Shown piece after piece: positions 34,152-45,993 of a stretch of DNA of 64,000 nt. The position numbers and the translations under genes are program-made. Each line of letters begins with the position of its first letter. Positions within the stretch are counted from its first letter, which is position 1. Origin of the DNA: Verticillium longisporum (lineage: Eukaryota; Ascomycota; Sordariomycetes; Glomerellales; Plectosphaerellaceae); contig JAETXT010000001.1 of assembly GCA_019188255.1 (NCBI GenBank), forward strand, positions 2,914,001 through 2,978,000, written 5' to 3'. Under the pieces are notes generated by a model. That model did no database searches. It saw nothing but the letters and a program-made list of their open reading frames with translations, and had not been told where the DNA came from.

Positions 34152-37134
34152 TCACTCGAACGCGCGGGCGGCGCGACTAGCGTTCTCCTGCGCAGCAGCC
34201 TGCGCCGCTCGGGCTTCGGCAAGCTGCCCCTGCACTTCATATGAGTTGGCGAGCATGCCGTCCGCCACGCTCATCCAGAGGAGGTTGCCGCTGCGCCTAG
34301 CCTGCTGCGAGGCTGCCTTGGCGCTCTTCAACGCTTGCTCACCCACCACGTTCTCGAAGAGACGACAACGCATGATCGTCAATGCTATTGCGAGGCAGTG
34401 AGTGTTGTTCGTCCTTTGCGCTCCGTTAAGCGCGGATTGGATGTTCTGTTTCACAATGTTCATCTCCAGGTCTGGCTGAGTCGTGACCTGGACGAGACTG
34501 AAGGCAGTGCGGAACTCCGAGTCGGGATGTGTTGTGCATAGCGGCTGTATGCTTTCCAAGAGTTTATTTGTGGTTTGTTCATCTTGGAACCCCGGGTCTT
34601 GGAGGATCCACAGTCGACTCATCGCAGCCAGTATGCAGACTTCTAGCTCTGCTGGCTTTCTACTCTCAGGACCATCTGGTCCAGAGGGGATCTGCAACCG
34701 CGGATCCTCATAGATGGTAAGTGCTGTTTCGAACTCGCCGGTGCCTTGATAGTAGACACCTGTCAGATATAGTGTGAATAGTGTAAATATCTCATTGACC
34801 GCAGGCGTGGCCGCTTTCTGGAGTTTCGAGACACTTTGGTCTACGAGCTTCCATTTGCTCTGAGTCGCATTGTACAGCCCAATCAGCAGCTGCAAATAAC
34901 AGAAAATTTCTGTTCGCCACTTGGTCTGCCTGATGGATTCATGCAGCGAAACGGTCGATAAGGCGCGGTTCCCCAACATGTGTTGCGTAGAAACTAGGAA
35001 GGTCAGCACCATCATCTTCTTGGTTGGGGGTATACGGTTGACATACCATGTTGTACGGTTTCCAGCCCGGCCGCCCAACGTTGCAAGCTCTTCATCTTGC
35101 CTACTTGCTCCCGCGATGCAGGCCTATACATGTTCGCAAGACCCCCAAAAGCGTGGCTGCGTCTCGTCAGCTTTAGCCACCAATGTGCAAATGGCTAGGT
35201 ACCTACACCAGGGCGAAGAGTTCTTGTTTCGACAGGAACGATAGAACCACCAGGTCAGTTCCCTCATCATCTTTCCCGGGACGGAGAATCGCAGTTGTGT
35301 CCTCACTTATGATGAGGGAAGATGAGGGCTGCTTCTTCATAGGAACACAGACCTCTGTGGCGTCATCTGTCCAGTCCTGAGAGCTGATCGTTTCGTCTAG
35401 CCTTGACTCTAGTGCTGACAGCTTCTGCACCAGAATGTCTGGATTCTTCTGATGCATACTACAAGCGAGGTCCAGCAGCAGTGTCAAGATATCGAGTTGG
35501 GGCACCTTGACAGCAGGATCCAGCTGATACATGGCTGCTTGCGCAAGACATGTCTGAACCCTTTCGACGCTGTCAGACTTCATGACCCGAAGGTGAGCGA
35601 GGCCCTCCAGTAAGGAGGCCAATACTCCAATAGCGTTGTCGCCCCTCTCGTAAGCGAAGTTTCCCAGCATTTGAAGGTTGTCGAAATGGTTTGCATCGGG
35701 CGCGTTGCCGGCATACGTTTGCAACGTCGTCTTGAGAAGTCGAAAAGCATACAACCAGGGGTAGTGCTTGAATCTAGAAGGTTTTAGTAATGCACCAGAA
35801 ACTGCAACCCGATTGAGACTTACGTCTGACACTCTGCAATCTGCTTGTCAATGGCAATAAAGGCTGCCTTGTGATTCCTCTGGAACAGTACTTTCAACGC
35901 AGCATACTGCATACAGTATTTCATATCTGTATAACGATGCTGTTGAAGTGTCAGTATCAACTCGCTGGGCCATCAAATTTCCAATACGAACCTTCTCACA
36001 GAGCTTGATTCCTTGAAACAGAGTAGTCTCTGCCTCTTGCAAATTCTCCGTCTCCTCGTACAATATTGATGCATATCTGAGTCTCGCCTTCGCTTCTTGA
36101 CGTGGTGCAAGCTTATTCGTCTGCACAGCGGCGTCCAAGCAGGCCAAGCCTGTGGAGACGAGCTTCTGATATTCTCGCATCCGGCCCTCGTCTGGTGAAG
36201 CGGCCACGCTATAGACAGCGGAGTATGCTTTGCTCAAACACTCTTCGGCGACATGAACCAGAACGGTCGCAGACTCGAACGGCCTGGTCTTCGGAGTCAT
36301 AGCTGGGGAAGCTCGGGCCGAGGAAGCTGGGGACGGGCGTGGTGGGATCGCTGGAGACCTCTTGCTGATGCCGGGCGAGTTCATTGCCGAAATTGACGGG
36401 CGTTTCGTCGGGAGGGGTGATTTGGCAAAGGCCGGACTGGGGCTCTGTTGGACTTGGTGAGACTCGTTGGCAAGCGACGCCGGTGCTGGATGTTGCAGCG
36501 ACACATGGCTTTGTGGGGTGGTAACGGGCATGATATCCTGCTGTCCCATTATTCTTGAGCTGGTCTGAGGAACCTGAAACTGTGGGATCTGTTGGGGAAT
36601 CGGCGCTGGCGATGGTGACGAGTAGGCCGGAGGCGGAGTAGGAGTAATCGCTTGGAGTTGCGCAGGAGCAACTTGGTAAGGTTGGGCGGCGGGGTATGGC
36701 GAAGGTGCCGGGGATACGGAAGGAGGGCGCTGGTCTTGTCGAGGGTCGAAAGTATTGTCGAATGTCGAAAATTGGCCGTTGTTATTTGCCAGAACATTGA
36801 CATAGTTCATCGACGGCGCGGGTGTAGAGAGGTGGGCATAGTGGCCTTGGGGCACTTGTCCCTGATGCTGATAGCCCTGAAACTGCTGCTGCTGATGGTG
36901 CTGAGGCAGCTGGTGGTGCTGAGGCTGTTGCTGTGTATATTGTTGGTACTGCTGGTACTGTGGCACCTGCAGCCCATGTTGCTGCTGTTGAACGTGGCCA
37001 TGCAGTGGTGGCGCTTGTTGTTGGTGTTGCTGCACATATGCCTGTTGCGGGGCCTGTTGCTGGCCGTTCGGATACTGATACTGCTGGCTGTTGTAACCGG
37101 GTTGCCCCGTGGGCATTTGGCCCGGGTACGACAT
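34152..37134 (-). CDS. SCC4: Cohesin loading factor subunit Scc4/Mau2
   Basis: Five exons (minus): 37134-35992, 35939-35824, 35773-35207, 35162-35047, 34993-34152; 2784 nt, 927 aa, all phases consistent. Residues 1-270 are Gln/Pro-rich with long polyQ/His stretches. From about 300 the TPR superhelix of the Mau2/Scc4 family begins: SATVLVHVAEECLSKAYSAV, KLAPRQEAKARLRYASILYE, ETTLFQGIKLCEK, YPWLYAFRLLKTTLQTYAG, LANMYRPASREQ, VNEIFTLFTLYLTGVYYQG and the Ala-rich end ARAAQAAAQENASRAARAFE. Scc4 binds the N-terminus of Scc2; the complex loads cohesin onto chromosomes in the nucleus. ATG 37134 is chosen as the first in-frame ATG; an upstream in-frame run (SWHPDGSYDLPT) begins with TTG and could belong to an additional 5' exon. 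One intron is only 44 nt. No lesion seen. Confidence 0.9.
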
Positions 37135-38040
37135 TGTTGGCAGGTCATAAGAACCGTCGGGATGCCAACTTTCAAATGTCAATGCCTGGGGCAGGCTCCG
37201 GCTGGATGATGTTGGTTCCTGATGTCGAGAGTTCGGTCAGGCGTCGGCGCCCATCTGGATGAGACCCTGTCGATCATGGATCATCGAGCTGTTGCGCTGC
37301 CAATGCTCGATCGCGCCGCGCCGCCGGTGGAGAAGGGGACGGTGAACGCGCACACCTTGAGGATGGATATCAGGCGACCCCGAGGTTTGGCATGGCACCT
37401 GCATCGACAGGATGCCCTTAGCTTGATGCGCAGACACCATCGAAGCGCGTCGTGTCCGTGACCCGTCGTCCCATTCCCTTGGGTGCCTTATGTAATCCAA
37501 CCATCCATCTTGACACCGCCACACCAGACGACGGCCCGAAATAGATCAATGTGGCTGGTGTATCAAGTGGTTCGTCATCTACACCTGAATCCAGCAGCAA
37601 TTCCGTGCCTCGGTTCGTCGAAGCCCCACTACAATCTAGAATTCGACACTGAATCTCTCTTTCTGGCGACCCTGACTGCCAGAACCTCGAGAACAGCCGC
37701 TGAGACACTGAGGTGTAGAAGCAATAAACGGTCTTGTTAGGTTCACATGTTGATATACCTCTCACAGTCTCTGGATCTAGTAGGGGGACAATCACTTCAT
37801 TATACATTTCCCCCTTCCACGCCGCCTATACTTTCGTCAAGGTTCATATGCTGCTGCCAGCCACTTGCCTGTTGACCCGATTCAGTATCCAAGGTCGACA
37901 TCCCAGCGCGCCATCCGATCCACACCACTCCTAGATCCTTGTTCTCAGATCCGCAACACATATCTTAAAGTGTCCAACCCACCGCCGGCACCCCACTTGG
38001 ATCCGGGACTCGCGTTCTGAAAATCTACCCCCTTGGCTTC
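37135..38040. promoter_or_regulatory. Divergent promoter region SCC4/hydrolase
   Basis: About 900 bp between the divergent ATGs at 37134 (minus) and 38041 (plus). No gene recognised. It should carry both promoters and possibly an extra 5' exon of SCC4. Confidence 0.45.
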
Positions 38041-39853
38041 ATGGAACCCATGAACCATGCCATCTCCCGGCTACTATCCTTCTTCCAACCTCGCGACACA
38101 GGCCTGACCACCTCTCGGACCATCTGGATTGCCATTGGAGCTTCACTCCTTCCTGTCGTGCTCGCGCCCTATCAGCCTTTCGCTTCATCACCGACGCTCA
38201 CCGTCCTCGCTGAACTGCACCCCTTCCGCCTCTTTCGCATCATGGAGTGGCTCGGCAGGGCAAAGATCAAATACACTCACGCCACCGCGCCTTTACCTCT
38301 GCGAGAGAAAGATGGCTCGCAAACGGACCTGTTGAAGGTCTGTGAGAGCAGTGTGCCACCCTGTCAACTAAACCCTCTCCTCTTCAACGGCCACATGCAA
38401 ACGTTCTACACCTCGGTCAAGCAGGCCGGTCCTTCCGTGTACTACAAACGAAAGGTCTTTGAGGCCGATCAACAGACCTACCACGGCACCTTCGCCGTAG
38501 ACTTCGCCGTTGATGCCTTTGAGGAGACGGATGACTCGCTTCCGGAGCGGACCGTCCATTTCACGGACGATGAGTTTGCAAGCCTTGGCTCCAATGATAC
38601 CAAGCCCCAATTGATCGTCCTTCACGGCCTTTCCGGCGGCTCTCATGAGATCTATCTGAGGCACGCCATCGCGCCTCTGCTTGAAGAAGGCAAGTGGGAT
38701 GTGTGTGTCATCAATTCGCGGGGTTGCGCGCAGAGCAAGTTCACCAGCGGCGTTCTGTACAATGCTCGCGCAACCTGGGACATTCGACAGGTGAGGCATG
38801 TCCAGACGAATTGACGGCCAAAGTGTTACTGACATGCCACTTCTCACAGATGGTCAAGTGGTTCAGAAAGAAATACCCTAACCGACCTCTTTACGGCTTG
38901 GGCTTTTCCCTGGGAGCAAACATGCTCACCACTGTATGTGTCCATATATACCTAGTTACCTTATTCTGACATGCCATTGGCAGATGCTAATGACGCGTAG
39001 TACTGCGGCGAGGAGGGCCCGAACTGCCAGCTTCGCGCCGCCGTTGTGTGCTCCAACCCCTTCAACCTCGAGCTTGCCAACAAGTCTCTGCAGCGAACTC
39101 TACTGGGCAAGGAGGTCTATCAGCGGGTGATGGGCAGTGCGTACCCCATCAGTCTGGAATCTTCACGAAGTCATGAGGCTAACGCGACAACAGCAAACAT
39201 GAGAAACCTCATTGTGGGGCACAAGGACTCGCTCAGCAAGTTTACTGACCTCAACTACGAACGAATCGAAAAGGCCACTTACATCTACGAATTCGATCGA
39301 GAAGTGCAGTATGTGGGCACCAGCCACCTATCCGTCTCTTGCTAACCTCATAGGTGTGCCTCTTGGGGGTATCCTACCGAGGACGCATACTATCGCGATG
39401 CATCGTCGTGCGATGCAGTGGTCGCCATCAAGATTCCCTTCCTTGCGGTACACGCAACGGATGACCCGGTATGATTGGTGCCGAATTGAATTACAGGCCG
39501 GCAACTGACGCTTCATCAGATCGCTGTCGATGAAGCCGTTCCGTATCAGGAGTTCAAGACGAATCCGTACACCGTCTTGTGCACGACTTCTCTCGGCGGA
39601 CATCTGTCCTGGTTCGAAATGGGTGGTGGACGCTGGCATGCGAAGCCGGTGAGTCCCACGTGAATTTCCAACTACAAAAGAAACCTGAGAACTGACTAAA
39701 GCACAGGTGGTTAACTTCTTGAATCGCATGGCCTTCGACATTGACCTCGAGAGTATTAACCACGAGCTTGCTTCTGGCAGCGAGGCGAAGCAGCCTCGGT
39801 ACCTGCCCATGGTGCGCAAGATGGAGATTTGCAACTTCCAGAAGGCCTGGTAG
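38041..39853 (+). CDS. Alpha/beta hydrolase of the YheT/Eeb1-Eht1 family
   Basis: Seven exons: 38041-38790, 38850-38933, 39001-39136, 39194-39308, 39354-39468, 39520-39648, 39707-39853; 1476 nt, 491 aa, every phase consistent. After a short N-terminal hydrophobic segment come LLFNGHMQTFYTSV and LIVLHGLSGGSHEIYLRHAI (oxyanion region). The nucleophile elbow GFSLGAN (Ser), the acid in AVHATDDPIAV (Asp) and the base in LGGHLSWFE (His) complete the catalytic triad. The family includes yeast Eht1/Eeb1, medium-chain fatty acid ethyl ester synthase/esterases, and the monoacylglycerol lipase-like Ymr210w. Substrate here is unknown. The GxSxG motif is split from the rest of the core by introns but intact. 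Confidence 0.88.
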
Positions 39854-40204
39854 AGTACACGATATGTGAGCATGCGTTATGTTTGAAACTAGAGTAGCGT
39901 GTCAAATAGATCTTGAGTTAGATTTCGGATTTTTTCGGACCGTAGAAGCCGAGATGAAGGTGCGAGAATCACGAACAAAAGAAAAGACCATTGCTAAGCT
40001 TTGGGTATTTCGTCTCCATTGCTCGTCTTGAGGCCTCTGCAGGACCTCGCGCCACCAACCCGCCACTCGTCATGGCATCTGCAATAACGCCATGCCCGAG
40101 TCTTAAAAGCCACAAGAAGATAATTGTTTTCCGACCCCGCCTGAACGCCGAACATGATGCATACTACAGTTTGCGAAACCCACCCCTCTGCTGACAGGTG
40201 CCGT
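39854..40204. other. Convergent 3' region
   Basis: 351 bp between the hydrolase stop (plus) and the LOC1 stop (minus). No gene recognised. Confidence 0.45.
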
Positions 40205-40902
40205 TCAGCCGGCGAAGGAGACGCGCTTCTTCGACTTGGGCTTGGTGGCGCGGGTGCCCGCCGCCGCCAGCTCGCTGACTCTGTCCTCGTCGACGCCCGT
40301 GTTCTTGTTGCTGCGCTTCCTCTTCTTGCGCAGGCCGTCCTTGACGTCCTCGAGTTTCGCCCTGCGCTCCTCGACCTTCTTCTCCTCCTCTAGCCTCCTC
40401 GCCCCGCGGATCTCCTCCATCTGGCGCGCCTTGATCATCTTGGACTCGATCTGGCCCTCCTTCTCAGCCTGGACAATGGAAAGAATCGTGCTCATGCTCT
40501 CCTGCGCAGACTGTCAGCAATCTGGGAAGGGCCAGGGGGGGGATGAGACCGTTCGGCCTGTGCGCGCGCGCGCGCCGTGTCAAAACGTACCCGGTCATCC
40601 ACGAAGATCTTGCCCTTCTTCTTGCCCTTGGGCTTCTCAACGCCCACGGGCGTGATCATGTTGAGCTTGGGCAGGCCGAGCTCCTCGTCGGTGTACTTCT
40701 TGTTCTTGTCCCTCTTGCGCTTCTCGAGCAGGCGCGCGACCTTGTTCTGCACGATCGTCTTGGTCGAGGGCGGGGTGCCGGCTGTCTTCTTCGCGCGCAC
40801 GATGCCGTCGGGCGGGCCGGGCTTGCGGTCCTGGTGCTTGTTCTGCCCGCCCCTGCCGCCGGCGTGCTTGTTCTTCATCGTCTTCGTCTTGGAGGGCGCC
40901 AT
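40205..40902 (-). CDS. LOC1: 60S ribosome assembly/export protein Loc1
   Basis: Exons 40902-40591 and 40501-40205 (minus); 202 aa, phase 0 junction. A strongly basic protein: [20 protein letters not shown] at the start, [20 protein letters not shown], then [20 protein letters not shown], followed by a Glu/Lys/Arg helix ([20 protein letters not shown]) and a KKRKR nuclear-type signal near the end. This matches Loc1, a nuclear RNA-binding protein needed for 60S subunit assembly and, in yeast, for ASH1 mRNA localisation. Length and motif order are typical, and no lesion is seen. The intron contains an alternating CG run near 40565. Confidence 0.85.
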
Positions 40903-41175
40903 CTTGGTCGGTTGTGGTGTGCTGCGGTCGCTTGGCTCTTCTCTGTCAATTGGGGGTGGATTGAAGGCGGGAGGGTCTGGATTTTTTTCAGAAGGCGGGT
41001 TGGCGATAAGGATTTGTCTGGGCCGATAAGAAATGCTTGGCCCACTCATGCCAGTTGGAGGTGGCAGCCCATTTGGTGCATGTTGAAGCTTCAGCCGGAT
41101 CAACACCGCAATCCAAAATTCAGAACACGCTTGCTTCGCTCATTTTATGCTTTGTTCCTTTTGTGCCATCTTCAT

Positions 41176-41990
41176 CTACCCTTCAGAAGATAACAATATT
41201 TCGAGGTTCATCTCCGGGAGGGGCCGACATCGCCATGGCCATCCTTGCATATTCGTATGCCGTGGTGCTTGGAGGAATGCCATGTAGGACGGCCCCAATC
41301 CTGCGACGCGCAATGCAAGTTGAAGAAACCTCTTATTCAGGGTCTTCCGGACAGCTTGGACGGAGTCATATGCGACCGATTGAACAACAAAGCAGACAAT
41401 CGCTCTCTTGCTTCCACCGCATCCCATTTCACCAGAACACGGTTCCTTGAGACCTCCATTTTGCATCGTACGAGCGGTTCCATAGTTGCTTGTCCTTCCT
41501 CGGTCACTGAATCTAAATCTCCAAAACTCGCTCTCCGGATGAATGCCGCCCTTTCGCCGAAGACCTTCTCACCCAGGTCCTTCCAGGAGATGGCGTCAAA
41601 TGCCCCGCTCTTTCTCATGGAATAATCGAGCCAGAAGCGACCAGTTTCCCAGCTTTGCCGCATGTATGATGACAAGGGAGATGTTAGCAGAAAATCTGCG
41701 CCCTTCTCTGCTTCTTTCATTGCCGAAAGCCGGATTTCGAGTCGTTGCTCATGTGGTTGCCCAACGAAAGATTTGACGGGCGACGTACTTGTTCCTGCAG
41801 TCTTCCTCTGCAGAGACCATGTCGTGCTGCTGGAAGACCAGCGTTGCCACCTGCATGTCAACTAGTTCGATGTACCACTCATCGGCTGTCCGATCCGTGG
41901 CCTCCTCAGGCGGGAAGATAAGGTTGGAAACATTCAAGAGATGCACATGTTTTTCATGTTGATAGCGATGGGATGTCCAGGCATTCGTAC
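41176..41990 (-). pseudogene. Decayed gene of unknown function
   Basis: Three protein-like segments lie in order on the minus strand but in different frames. First about 41980-41770: HLLNVSNLIFPPEEATDR, ADEWYIELVDMQVATLVFQQ and SAEEDCRNKY. Then about 41750-41390: LGEKVFGERAAFIRRASFGD, VTEEGQATMEP and LVKWDAVEARERLSALLFNR. Then about 41400-41240: VAYDSVQAVRKTLNKRF followed by LALRVAGLGPSYMAFLQAP. A donor-like GTACGT at 41787 could open an intron leading to an alternative middle frame (LVIIHAAKLGNWSLLARLF), which then hits a stop. I do not recognise the family. Because at least one frame break remains in every arrangement I tried, this reads as a pseudogene. The true 5' end was not found. Confidence 0.5.
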
Positions 41991-42778
41991 ATCGAGGCCA
42001 TAACAGAAGACCTCAGGGGACGCGCATTGGACATCATGCGCCACTGACACCCAGACGATGCTTGAGCAGTCAATTGCAGCCTCCGGGCCAGCGACTAGCA
42101 ACGTCTGTAATCATCGTCAAGTCTGGACCTAGAGGTACCATCAATCAAGCGACGGTCGCATGCTTCGTATGTTTCTCAAAGTGATGTCGTGTATAAGGAA
42201 GAGCCCAAACGAAAGCTCTTCTTGACCATCATGCTAAAACATGACAGAGTTTTGAAAAGCGAAAGGAATATTCAACATCAGGTTTCCGCTGGTGGCCTTC
42301 CACCGGACAAGAAATCTGCCCTTGACGGACTATATTTTATGTTTATGCATTAATGGGCCTCAGCTGAGGTGGACATCTTTCTTTCCGGCCAACACTGACC
42401 GTAAGTGATCGTGTGTAGTAGGGCATGTCGGGTGTGCCAGCTGCCCTTTTGTCTTATATTCAGCACAGCACTACTATGCATTATTTCGTCGTACATTATT
42501 GCATCTGCACTATAAAAAGGATGGACGGATCATCGCTCTGTATCTGGGTAAACCTCCAACACTAAGATCCATGGATGCATGTTGCAGATGTGTGAGACAC
42601 TCCTATTGGATACCCGAACCAGGATCTCGGTACCAATTCCAACCCCTGCTGCATGATAAGGTCTTGTCTTTTTTTCCCATTGCTATACATTAAACAGTAG
42701 TTCCCCGCCGTGATTCCCTCCAGAATATGTTCTCGCCATCAATTCCAATCTCCCTGGCTCATCAGCCAAGCGTATGCG
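41991..42778. promoter_or_regulatory. Permease upstream region
   Basis: About 790 bp, AT-richer than its surroundings, before the permease ATG; no gene recognised. It may include the lost 5' end of the decayed neighbour on the minus strand. Confidence 0.4.
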
Positions 42779-44539
42779 ATGGAGAACCAGGTAGGCTACC
42801 AAAAGTCGCCAACAGAGCGCGAGGATGACGTCGACGAGAGGCGGTCGACATCGCCAACTACCAGCGACGAATATGGCAATGGACTGCGACTAGGCGGCAC
42901 GGGCCAGGACTGGCGCGACATGCAGCGACTTGGCAAGAAACAGCAGTTCAAGCGCAACTTCTCACTGTGGTCGGCCTTGGGCTTTGTTGCCATCTACATG
43001 GCAACCTGGGAGTTCGTGCTCGTCTCGCTGTCCGTCGGCTTCACGAACGGTGGGTTCGCTGGACTCTTCTGGTGCTTCATCACCACCACCGCCGCCTATT
43101 CCACCGTCGTCTTCTCCCTCGCCGAGATGGCGTCTATGGCGCCGACGTCGGGAGGGCAGTACCACTGGGTTTCCGAATTTTCGCCTCCGTCGTACCAGAA
43201 GGTGCTTTCGTACGCGTCTGGATGGATGACAACGCTGGGATGGCTTGCCAGTCTCGCCAGCAGCGTCTACGTCCTCGCCTACCAGGTTCAAGCCTGTATC
43301 AACGCCACGAACCCAGACTACGCCTTCACCAGCTGGCAGATCACCCTCCTCATGTGGGCCATTCTCTTCCTCACTGTCATGTTCAACACCTACGGAACGC
43401 CGTTCTTCCCGCAGCTTGAGACTGCGAGTCTGATCGGTCACATTGTTGGCTTCTTCGTCGTCATGATTCCGTTGTGGGTGCTGTGCGACAAGAACTCAGC
43501 CCGAGACGTCTTCCTGACGTTTCAGGACCAGAGCGGATGGGACAACATGGGCGCTGCGTACTTGACGAGTCAGATTTACATCATGTGGTGCTGCTTCGGC
43601 TCTGATAGTGTTGTACACATCGCCGAGGAGGTAGAGAACGCGTCGATCGTGGTGCCGAGAGCCATGATATGGTCATATCTTGGCAACGTGTTCTTTGGGT
43701 TCATCATGCTCATCACAATGCTGTTCTGCATCGGGCCTATTGAGGATGTGGTAAGTTTCTCCCCCGGGTCCCATGTGTCAGGTTGTACCACAGACAATAT
43801 TAAACATGTCCCCAGATCGAATCCGACTGGCCCTTCATTGTTCTCTTCGACAGGACGGGCTCAAGCGGCCTCAACCTGTTCTTCAACATCCTGCTCTGGG
43901 TGCTGATCTACCTCGGCAACATTACCGCTTTGGCGACTTGTGCTCGCGAGACGTGGGCTTTTGCCCGAGACAAGGGCCTTCCCTTTTCCGGCTTCATCGG
44001 ACACATGTAAGAGTCTCCGATCGCCGCCAGAGAGTAGTAGGCCTCCCGTCGTTCCATCGCTGACATAGCTTGAACAGGGACAACAAGTGGAAGATTCCCT
44101 TCAACTCCGTGTACGTCATCTCGGGCGTCTGCGTCCTCCTAAGCCTCATCCAAATCGGCTCCGACGCCGCCTTCAACATCCTCGTCTCCCTCTCTACCCT
44201 CGGCCTCATGAGCACCTACATGCTCAGCATCGGCTGCGTCCTCCTCAAGCGCATCAAACACGAGCCCCTCCCCCGGCACGCTGGAGCCTTGGGCGCTACG
44301 GCCTAGCCATCAACGGCTTTGCTTTCCTATACAGCGGCTTCATCGTTGTCTTCTGTTGCTTCCCTCTGTCTCTGCCCGTGGGCGTGGCCGACGCGAACTG
44401 GGCGCCTCTCATCTGGGCAGCCGTCATTGCTCTTGCCACCGTCATGTACGTTGTGCAGGGGAGGAAGACGTATACTGCGCCTGTTGATTTTGTGGAGGGC
44501 AGGAAGGCGGAGGGAGTAGAGCTACAACATTCTACTTGA
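42779..44539 (+). CDS. APC-superfamily amino acid/GABA/choline-type permease with a one-base frameshift
   Basis: Exons 42779-43750, 43816-44006 and 44078-44539. The protein has a soluble acidic N-terminus, then about 12 transmembrane segments: FSLWSALGFVAIYMATWEFV, the signature EMASMAPTSGGQYHWVSEFS, YASGWMTTLGWLASLASSVY, VVHIAEEVENASIVVPRAMI, ITALATCARETWAFARDKGL and VSLSTLGLMSTYMLSIGCVL. The SGGQYHW and AEEVENA blocks match fungal Uga4/choline-type permeases of the plasma membrane. Spliced length is 1625 nt; one extra base gives 1626 nt (541 aa). The frame breaks at the C5 run 44270-44274: as read, the frame ends at TAG 44304-44306, while one more C continues into RWSLGRYGLAINGFAFLYSG and two further membrane segments, ending at TGA 44537-44539. 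Substrate is not determined. Confidence 0.85.
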
Positions 44540-45993
44540 AAAGGGGCGTGAGGGGTGCTTATTAGAGATGTCTCCGTAACGTTTAGCGTGGCAATTGCCC
44601 TTATTGGTTTTTTACCACATGGACACGTAGTTGAGACCGTGACGTCGTACTTGGTGGTTGAACACAACCCTAAGGAAGGGAGCTCGTTCTGCCCCTGTTT
44701 TATCGACTGCGACGAGCTGACAATTCTGAAAGGGGCTGAATTACATCATACGCTCGATATGCTGGATCACAGTTCGTTGACCTGATTCATGATCGTATGA
44801 TGGAGAGGAGACGCTTCAAGGTATGGAGGCCAAAGAACCCAGTTTCGAGTACGTATATTTACCAATTGTTAGAGCTCGTTGGTCGATGGCCGCGCTCTGC
44901 TTGTAACCCCCACAATACTATGGCTTCAGCTCTATTCCCTTTTATCACCACGATCTCTTGTTGACTGGTTTATGCATAGAAGACGGAGAGCGTAGTTGTA
45001 TGTGGCGGTGATGAAGGGTTCTGGCAATGGGACTCGTCATCTCAAGGTTGGCGACCTTGTGTTCTAGCTGCTTGCTGCTTCGTAGAACCGCCTGAGAACC
45101 TCCGCATCGATGCATACATGGTTCGTGAGGCTTCGTGTCGCAAGGATATGATTCGGCCCCTTTACATATCGCCATTTCTCGTGATAAATTTGCGCTTTTG
45201 ATGCTATCTTTGTGGCAAGCAGACAAGTACCTAAGGGGCAAAGGCGCTGTGGGTTGGCCCTCCTCGGGAACAACGGTGCTGAAGCGGGGCAGCAAGCCGC
45301 TGCGGGACCCCGACGCAGCTATGCCACGGCACCAGTGTCCCCGCTCCGTGTCCAGTATGACATGCTGATTGAGAGCTCCATGGTTGAATCAGGACTTCTC
45401 TAAGGACTGCGAGGAAAAACTAAGGCGACAATGGGAACCTCATTAGTCGGTGTCAGATCAGTAACCATAAGGCCCCAGGTGGAAAAAGAATGGGCCGCAA
45501 GAGGCCGTATGTGTCGAGCCCGGAGATAAGCCGTCACAATCGCACGGCAGGTGGGAAGGAACCCTCACGTCAATGATACAGAGCAATTGTCACAATGCTG
45601 TGTTCATGTTGGGGCATCAGTGGCTTACGGATGATTTCCTGTGACTGATGGCGCCGTTGAATGCCGACAAGATTCAATCTCAAGCCGAAAATAGGCGACT
45701 CTGGACGGAAATGAGATGAGAAATTATTCAAGGTGGAGATTGAGATGGTCGCGTACACCGCTCGAAATTCGATGTTAGGCCTCGGTGAGAAGATGGTCCA
45801 GTCGGTGACGATACTGATAAGAATCGACAAGAGTGGGGCAGCGATACCGGTCACAAATTCCAGCTCCCAAGTGCCGACTCATAGCTTCGACTCATCTATC
45901 TTGCCCATCCATCACTCACCCAATCGGCACCAGAAGACGCCCATTCACGCCAGTGTTGCTCTTAGGCGTGCCCGGAGCACTCCTCAAGCGATC
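44540..45993. other. Intergenic, no gene seen
   Basis: About 1.45 kb between the permease stop and ARG7. Only short frames without family features. The last 300 bp should hold the ARG7 promoter and leader; an in-frame extension upstream of ATG 45994 lacks conserved features and is not included. Confidence 0.45.
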
